Source: Lentzea sp. NEAU-D7 (GTDB taxonomy: Bacteria; Actinomycetota; Actinomycetes; Mycobacteriales; Pseudonocardiaceae). From it: a DNA stretch of 64,000 nucleotides. The stretch lies in assembly GCF_026242055.1 (NCBI RefSeq), contig NZ_JAPJDL010000018.1, positions 1 to 64,000 of the forward strand, given 5' to 3'. Below are positions 61,074-64,000 of the stretch, piece after piece (the stretch's first letter is position 1; each line of letters opens with the position of its first letter). The notes under the pieces were generated by a model that saw only the letters and a list, made by a program, of their open reading frames with translations, ran no database searches and was not told where the DNA came from. The translations under genes and the position numbers were made by a program.

Positions 61074-61277
61074 ATGGCCACCGGAACCGTCAAGTGGTTC
61101 AACGCTGAAAAGGGCTTCGGCTTCATCGAGCAGGACGGTGGCGGCGCTGACGTCTTCGCCCACTACTCGAACATCGCCGCTCAGGGCTTCCGTGAGCTCC
61201 AGGAGGGCCAGAAGGTCTCCTTCGACATCACGCAGGGCCAGAAGGGCCCGCAGGCGGAGAACATCGTCCCCGCCTAG
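61074..61277 (+). CDS. cspA: Cold-shock protein (CspA family)
   Basis: A 67-residue single cold-shock domain, the standard length. RNP1 is KGFGFI and RNP2 is VFAHYS; the start MATGTVKWFN and end ENIVPA are canonical. It binds single-stranded RNA/DNA and melts secondary structure. The ATG at 61074 is preferred over the upstream in-frame ATG at 61041, which would add eleven residues foreign to the family. A perfect terminator follows. Confidence 0.96.
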   Translation: MATGTVKWFNAEKGFGFIEQDGGGADVFAHYSNIAAQGFRELQEGQKVSFDITQGQKGPQAENIVPA

Positions 61278-61311
61278 TCCCGCCCTGCCGCCCGCGGCAC
61301 GAAGGACCTCC

Positions 61312-61346
61312 AAAGCCCGGCCGGATGGACCATCCGGCCGGGCTTT
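61312..61346. terminator. Bidirectional terminator after the cold-shock gene
   Basis: A 16-bp perfect stem from 61312 (AAAGCCCGGCCGGATG) pairs with 61331-61346 around a GAC loop. On the minus strand it begins four bases beyond the end of the ADP-ribosylglycohydrolase gene, so it can serve both convergent genes. Confidence 0.9.
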
Positions 61347-61349
61347 GTC

Positions 61350-62354
61350 CTATTCGGACGCCCGCTCGCGCGCGCCGGCGGCAAGCGCGGCCAGCTGGTC
61401 CGCGTACTCGATGCGCGCGACCCAGTCCGCCGGCCAGGCGTCCAGGCCGTGCACGGCGCCGACGAACGCCCCGGCCAGCGCGGCGATCGAGTCGGAGTCA
61501 CCGCTGGTCCGAGCGGCCCGCACCAGGCACCGCACCGGGTCGCCGGCGTGCCGCACCGCGCAGTACAGGCCGCTGACCAGCGCCTCCTCGGCGATCCAGC
61601 CCTCGCCGGTGGCGAGACACGCGTCCAGGCCGTCGTCAGGCCGGGCGAGAGCGGCCACCAGCCGTTCCAGCACCACGACGCACTCGTCCCAGCCGCGCGC
61701 GATGAAGTCGGCAGGCGTGGTCGCCCCCGGCACCTGCCACAGCGATCCCAGCCACTCCTCCAGGTAGGCGGAGCGCCGTTCGGCACAGCGGGCCAGCAGC
61801 GCGGCGGGGACGTCGGCCAGTGCGACGCCGTCGACCAGCAGCCGTGTGGCGTAGGCGGTGAGCTCGGACGCGGCCAGCGCCGTGGGATGACCGTGGGTCA
61901 TCGCGGCCTGCAGTTGCGACACCCCGGCGAGCACGTCGAGGTCGAGCCCGGGCAGCAGTCCCACCGGAGTCACGCGCATGTTCGCGCCACACCCCTTGGA
62001 TCCGGCGATGGTCGCCTCCACCCACGGCGCGCCCTCCGCCAGTCCCCCGCATGCGCGCAGACACGTCATCCCAGGCGCACGGTCGTTCTCCGGACTGTGC
62101 GCCCAGGCCACGAACCGCTCCCGCAACCGCGGCTCGAGCACGTCGGCGGTGTACCGGTCGACTCCGTGCAGCGCCCACCCGACCGCAAGCGCCATCTGCG
62201 TGTCGTCGGTGACCAGCGCAGGATCACCCACCAGGTCATCCGGCCCGGCAGGACCGAACTCCCGATCGATCTCCTCCAGCGTCAGGAACTCCGTCGGCCG
62301 GCCGAGCGCGTCCCCGAAAGCCAGCCCGTACAACGATCCCGCGATTCGATCCAC
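61350..62354 (-). CDS. ADP-ribosylglycohydrolase
   Basis: A 334-residue DraG/ARH-like protein. Metal-binding residues occur in LAFGDALGRPTE, LVTDDTQMALA and, near the C-terminus, TSGDSDSIAALAGAFVGA. The last motif carries the paired Asp ligands for magnesium. It removes ADP-ribose from proteins or small molecules. GTG 62354 starts the frame, nine bases after the TetR stop on the same strand, so the two may be co-transcribed. Confidence 0.9.
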   Translation of the reverse strand: MDRIAGSLYGLAFGDALGRPTEFLTLEEIDREFGPAGPDDLVGDPALVTDDTQMALAVGWALHGVDRYTADVLEPRLRERFVAWAHSPENDRAPGMTCLRACGGLAEGAPWVEATIAGSKGCGANMRVTPVGLLPGLDLDVLAGVSQLQAAMTHGHPTALAASELTAYATRLLVDGVALADVPAALLARCAERRSAYLEEWLGSLWQVPGATTPADFIARGWDECVVVLERLVAALARPDDGLDACLATGEGWIAEEALVSGLYCAVRHAGDPVRCLVRAARTSGDSDSIAALAGAFVGAVHGLDAWPADWVARIEYADQLAALAAGARERASE

Positions 62355-62363
62355 ACCCCGACC

Positions 62364-62936
62364 CTAACCAGCGCCGGGTGCGTCGAGGCCCGTGAGGTTG
62401 TCCACCAGGTAGGCCAGGGCCTCGGGATCGCCGACGACCTCCGGCAGCACGTCGGGCGTCGCCCGCCGCAACTGCACCCAGCCGACGTAGGCGGAGTACG
62501 CGACGACGGCCTGCCGCCGTGCTCGCGCGGGAGGCAGTCCGAGTTCCGCGTAGGCCTCGGCCAGGAACGCGACCCTGCGTTCGGTGACCCGCCGCAGGAC
62601 CGGCGCGCCCACCGGGTCGTCGGCGTGGGCCACCAGCGCGGGTTCCAGTCCGCTCGCCGGATCCTCGGTGATCGCGATCCGGAAGAGTGCTCGCAGCTTG
62701 TCCCGCGGGTCGGCGACGGCGGCCACCCGATCGATCACCGCGACGGTGCCCTGCTGCTCCCACCAGTCCAGGGCGTCGCGCAGCAGCGCCGTCCGATCGG
62801 TGAAGTGCCAGTAGAAGCTGCCGCGCGTCACGCCGAGCCGCTGGGCGAGCGGCACCACGGCCACCGCGCTCACGCCGCCCTCCGCCAGGGCGACGAGTGC
62901 CGCGGTGAGCCAGTCCTGCTTCGACAGCCGAGCCAC
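62364..62936 (-). CDS. TetR-family transcriptional regulator
   Basis: A 190-residue regulator starting at GTG 62936. The N-terminal helix-turn-helix contains ALVALAEGGVSAVAVVPLAQRLGVTRGSFYWHFTDR, and the C-terminal helical ligand domain follows. Two matched 18-bp palindromes lie just upstream in the divergent promoter, so it should repress itself and the DUF3995 gene. Confidence 0.93.
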   Translation of the reverse strand: MARLSKQDWLTAALVALAEGGVSAVAVVPLAQRLGVTRGSFYWHFTDRTALLRDALDWWEQQGTVAVIDRVAAVADPRDKLRALFRIAITEDPASGLEPALVAHADDPVGAPVLRRVTERRVAFLAEAYAELGLPPARARRQAVVAYSAYVGWVQLRRATPDVLPEVVGDPEALAYLVDNLTGLDAPGAG

Positions 62937-62938
62937 AT

Positions 62939-62978
62939 CCGTACAGTACTGTACGGTGAACCGTACAGAGGTGTACGG
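62939..62978. promoter_or_regulatory. Two tandem TetR operators
   Basis: Site 1, 62939-62956, is the perfect palindrome CCGTACAGTACTGTACGG. Site 2, 62961-62978, is CCGTACA-GAGG-TGTACGG with the same 7-bp arms. Centres are 22 bp apart, two helical turns, favouring cooperative binding by the TetR protein encoded immediately beside them. Confidence 0.85.
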
Positions 62979-62995
62979 AACGGTGGAGGCGCACG

Positions 62996-63412
62996 ATGAC
63001 GGTGTTGGGTCTGGGCACGGCCGCGGTGTTGGCGCTGGTCGGCGTCCTGCACGTGGTGTGGATGTTCTCGCCGTGGCCTCTGCGGACCCGTGAGGAGTTC
63101 GCCAGCAAGGTGGTGGGCGTTCCGGCGGAGAAGCTGCCCTCGGGGCCGGCGACGGGCGCCGTCGCGGTGCTGCTCGGGGTCGCGGCCTACCTCGTCACGA
63201 GCCGGGCAGGCGTGGTGCCGGCACCGGGCCCCACTTGGCTCGCGGCCGTGGGAACGGCGGGCGTGGCCGCGATGCTGCTGCTGCGCGGTGCGGCCGGCCT
63301 CGTGGTGTCGTCACGTCAGCGCACCGAGTTCGCCCGGCTCGACCAGCGGATCTACTCGCCGCTGTGCCTCGTCCTGGCGGCGTGCTGCGCGACGGTCGCC
63401 GCGCTGGGATGA
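62996..63412 (+). CDS. DUF3995 family membrane protein
   Basis: A 138-residue protein with four predicted helices: GTAAVLALVGVLHVVWMF, VAVLLGVAAYLV, WLAAVGTAGVAAMLLLRG and LCLVLAACCATVAALG. The VLHVVWMFSPWP loop is typical of DUF3995. It is divergent from the TetR gene and shares its operators. No function is established for the family. Confidence 0.8.
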   Translation: MTVLGLGTAAVLALVGVLHVVWMFSPWPLRTREEFASKVVGVPAEKLPSGPATGAVAVLLGVAAYLVTSRAGVVPAPGPTWLAAVGTAGVAAMLLLRGAAGLVVSSRQRTEFARLDQRIYSPLCLVLAACCATVAALG

Positions 63413-63457
63413 ACCCCGTCCTCGCGTCCTGAGGCAGATCTCGCGAGGTCGTCGAAA

Positions 63458-63489
63458 AACGCTCGGCCGGGACAGCCCGGCCGAGCGTT
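63458..63489. terminator. Bidirectional terminator
   Basis: A 14-bp perfect stem AACGCTCGGCCGGG / CCCGGCCGAGCGTT with an ACAG loop. It is preceded by an A-run at 63455-63459 (a T-run on the minus strand) and followed by TTCTCC. It lies between the convergent DUF3995 and I36 genes. Confidence 0.92.
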
Positions 63490-63509
63490 CTCCTTGCGGG
63501 TCCTGACCT

Positions 63510-63920
63510 CTAGCTGACGGAGACACCGGGCTCGGGCAGCACGCCGAAGCCGGCCGGACAGGCCCCGCGCCGGATCGAGCTCGTCCGGTTCGTCGCGAAC
63601 GCGTCGAAGACCGGGTAGTGCCCACCGGCAGCCATCTGCGAGAACGGCGAACGGAAGCTGAAGTCGTCGTAGAGGCACCACGGCACGGTGTCGTGGCTCC
63701 ACGCCGAGCTGATCCTGTTGTTGAGCGAGAACTGGCGGAGATCACCCGCACCGGTGTTGAAGCACGCGTGCTGTCCCGCGTAGTTGTTCAGGTCGAAGAC
63801 GCCGACGCGCCAGCCGCTGCACCGGTTCGGCACGTGGGCGCTGGCGGACGGGGCGACCGCGACCGACACGACCACGGCGGCTGCCGTGGCGAGCAACGCC
63901 GCTGCTTTCCTCGCGAACAT
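63510..63920 (-). CDS. Secreted peptidase-inhibitor (I36)/beta-gamma-crystallin-like protein
   Basis: A 136-residue exported protein. The signal peptide (MFARKAAALLATAAAVVVSV) ends at an ASA cleavage site. The mature part has the crystallin-like pattern WRVGVFDLNNYAGQHACF and LNNRISSAWS, with four cysteines (NRC, HAC, PWC, GAC) likely forming two disulfides. Streptomyces metalloproteinase inhibitors of family I36 have this fold. The target protease is unknown; general stress binding is also possible. Confidence 0.8.
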   Translation of the reverse strand: MFARKAAALLATAAAVVVSVAVAPSASAHVPNRCSGWRVGVFDLNNYAGQHACFNTGAGDLRQFSLNNRISSAWSHDTVPWCLYDDFSFRSPFSQMAAGGHYPVFDAFATNRTSSIRRGACPAGFGVLPEPGVSVS

Positions 63921-64000
63921 GCTGTTCTCCCCCTGCTGTGGATTTCCGACGTACGGGGAATGCTAGGAGGAACACCCCAGCGGACTCTCCATCAATTCTC

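Overview
The window is chromosomal DNA of a high-GC Gram-positive actinomycete, most likely a member of the Pseudonocardiales such as the Lentzea/Saccharothrix/Actinosynnema group. The reasons are the very high G+C with strong G/C bias at third codon positions, frequent GTG/TTG starts, many ATGA-type stop/start overlaps, a conservon (sensor kinase-like, roadblock, DUF742, small GTPase), DUF3558, DUF6461 and DUF3995 proteins, and rare TTA codons limited to special genes. I saw no rRNA, tRNA, CRISPR array or insertion sequence.

Layout. (1) 0.2-3.7 kb: a compact minus-strand operon for a small exported six-cysteine peptide: precursor, then MauE/DoxX-thioredoxin fusion, ABC exporter and S26 peptidase, with a perfect hairpin straight after the precursor gene. 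(2) 3.8-21.1 kb: a surface/exopolysaccharide locus with UDP-GlcNAc 2-epimerase, polysaccharide deacetylase, Wzy-like polymerase/ligase, Wzz-like chain-length protein, Wzx-like flippase, GT87, three GT4 and one GT2 glycosyltransferases, polyprenyl-phosphate sugar-1-phosphate transferase, a GHL15-type hydrolase lipoprotein, an FAD oxidoreductase and a secreted lysyl-oxidase-like protein. Two small unrecognised genes lie inside it, one encoding an unusual pentapeptide array. (3) 21.5-24.0 kb: an indole prenyltransferase (two TTA codons) plus tryptophanase, predicted to make prenylated indoles from tryptophan. (4) 24.0-27.9 kb: the conservon. (5) 28.9-31.2 kb: an ABC transporter pair and a DUF3558 lipoprotein. 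(6) 31.7-39.9 kb: an XRE-TPR regulator followed by a MoxR / DUF58 / TgpA-like / PKD-RCC1 operon.

(7) 39.9-53.3 kb is the most unusual part and looks like a biological-conflict or signalling island. One minus-strand operon encodes a small coiled-coil protein, a membrane coiled-coil protein and a TIR-domain protein. A plus-strand pair encodes an 80-residue peptide with an FxsA-like leader and a stand-alone HExxH protein of the alpha-ketoglutarate peptide beta-hydroxylase type. A second minus-strand operon encodes a nucleotide-cyclase-like/VMAP-C protein, a MoxR-type AAA+ ATPase and a 1411-residue vWA-like/NB-ARC/TPR protein (SAV_2336/FxsT type). A divergent Crp/Fnr regulator completes it, with an FNR-like box in the shared promoter. 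This merges parts of the FxSxx-COOH peptide system, without its radical SAM enzyme, with a vWA-MoxR-VMAP ternary system.

(8) 53.4-64 kb: mixed housekeeping and accessory genes: serine beta-lactamase-like hydrolase, PurQ and a long PurL-type FGAM synthetase, a DUF6461 protein, a membrane protein/winged-helix pair with a perfect operator palindrome, a cold-shock protein, an ADP-ribosylglycohydrolase, a TetR/DUF3995 divergent pair with two tandem operators, and a secreted I36-type inhibitor. Strong hairpin terminators separate most of these units.
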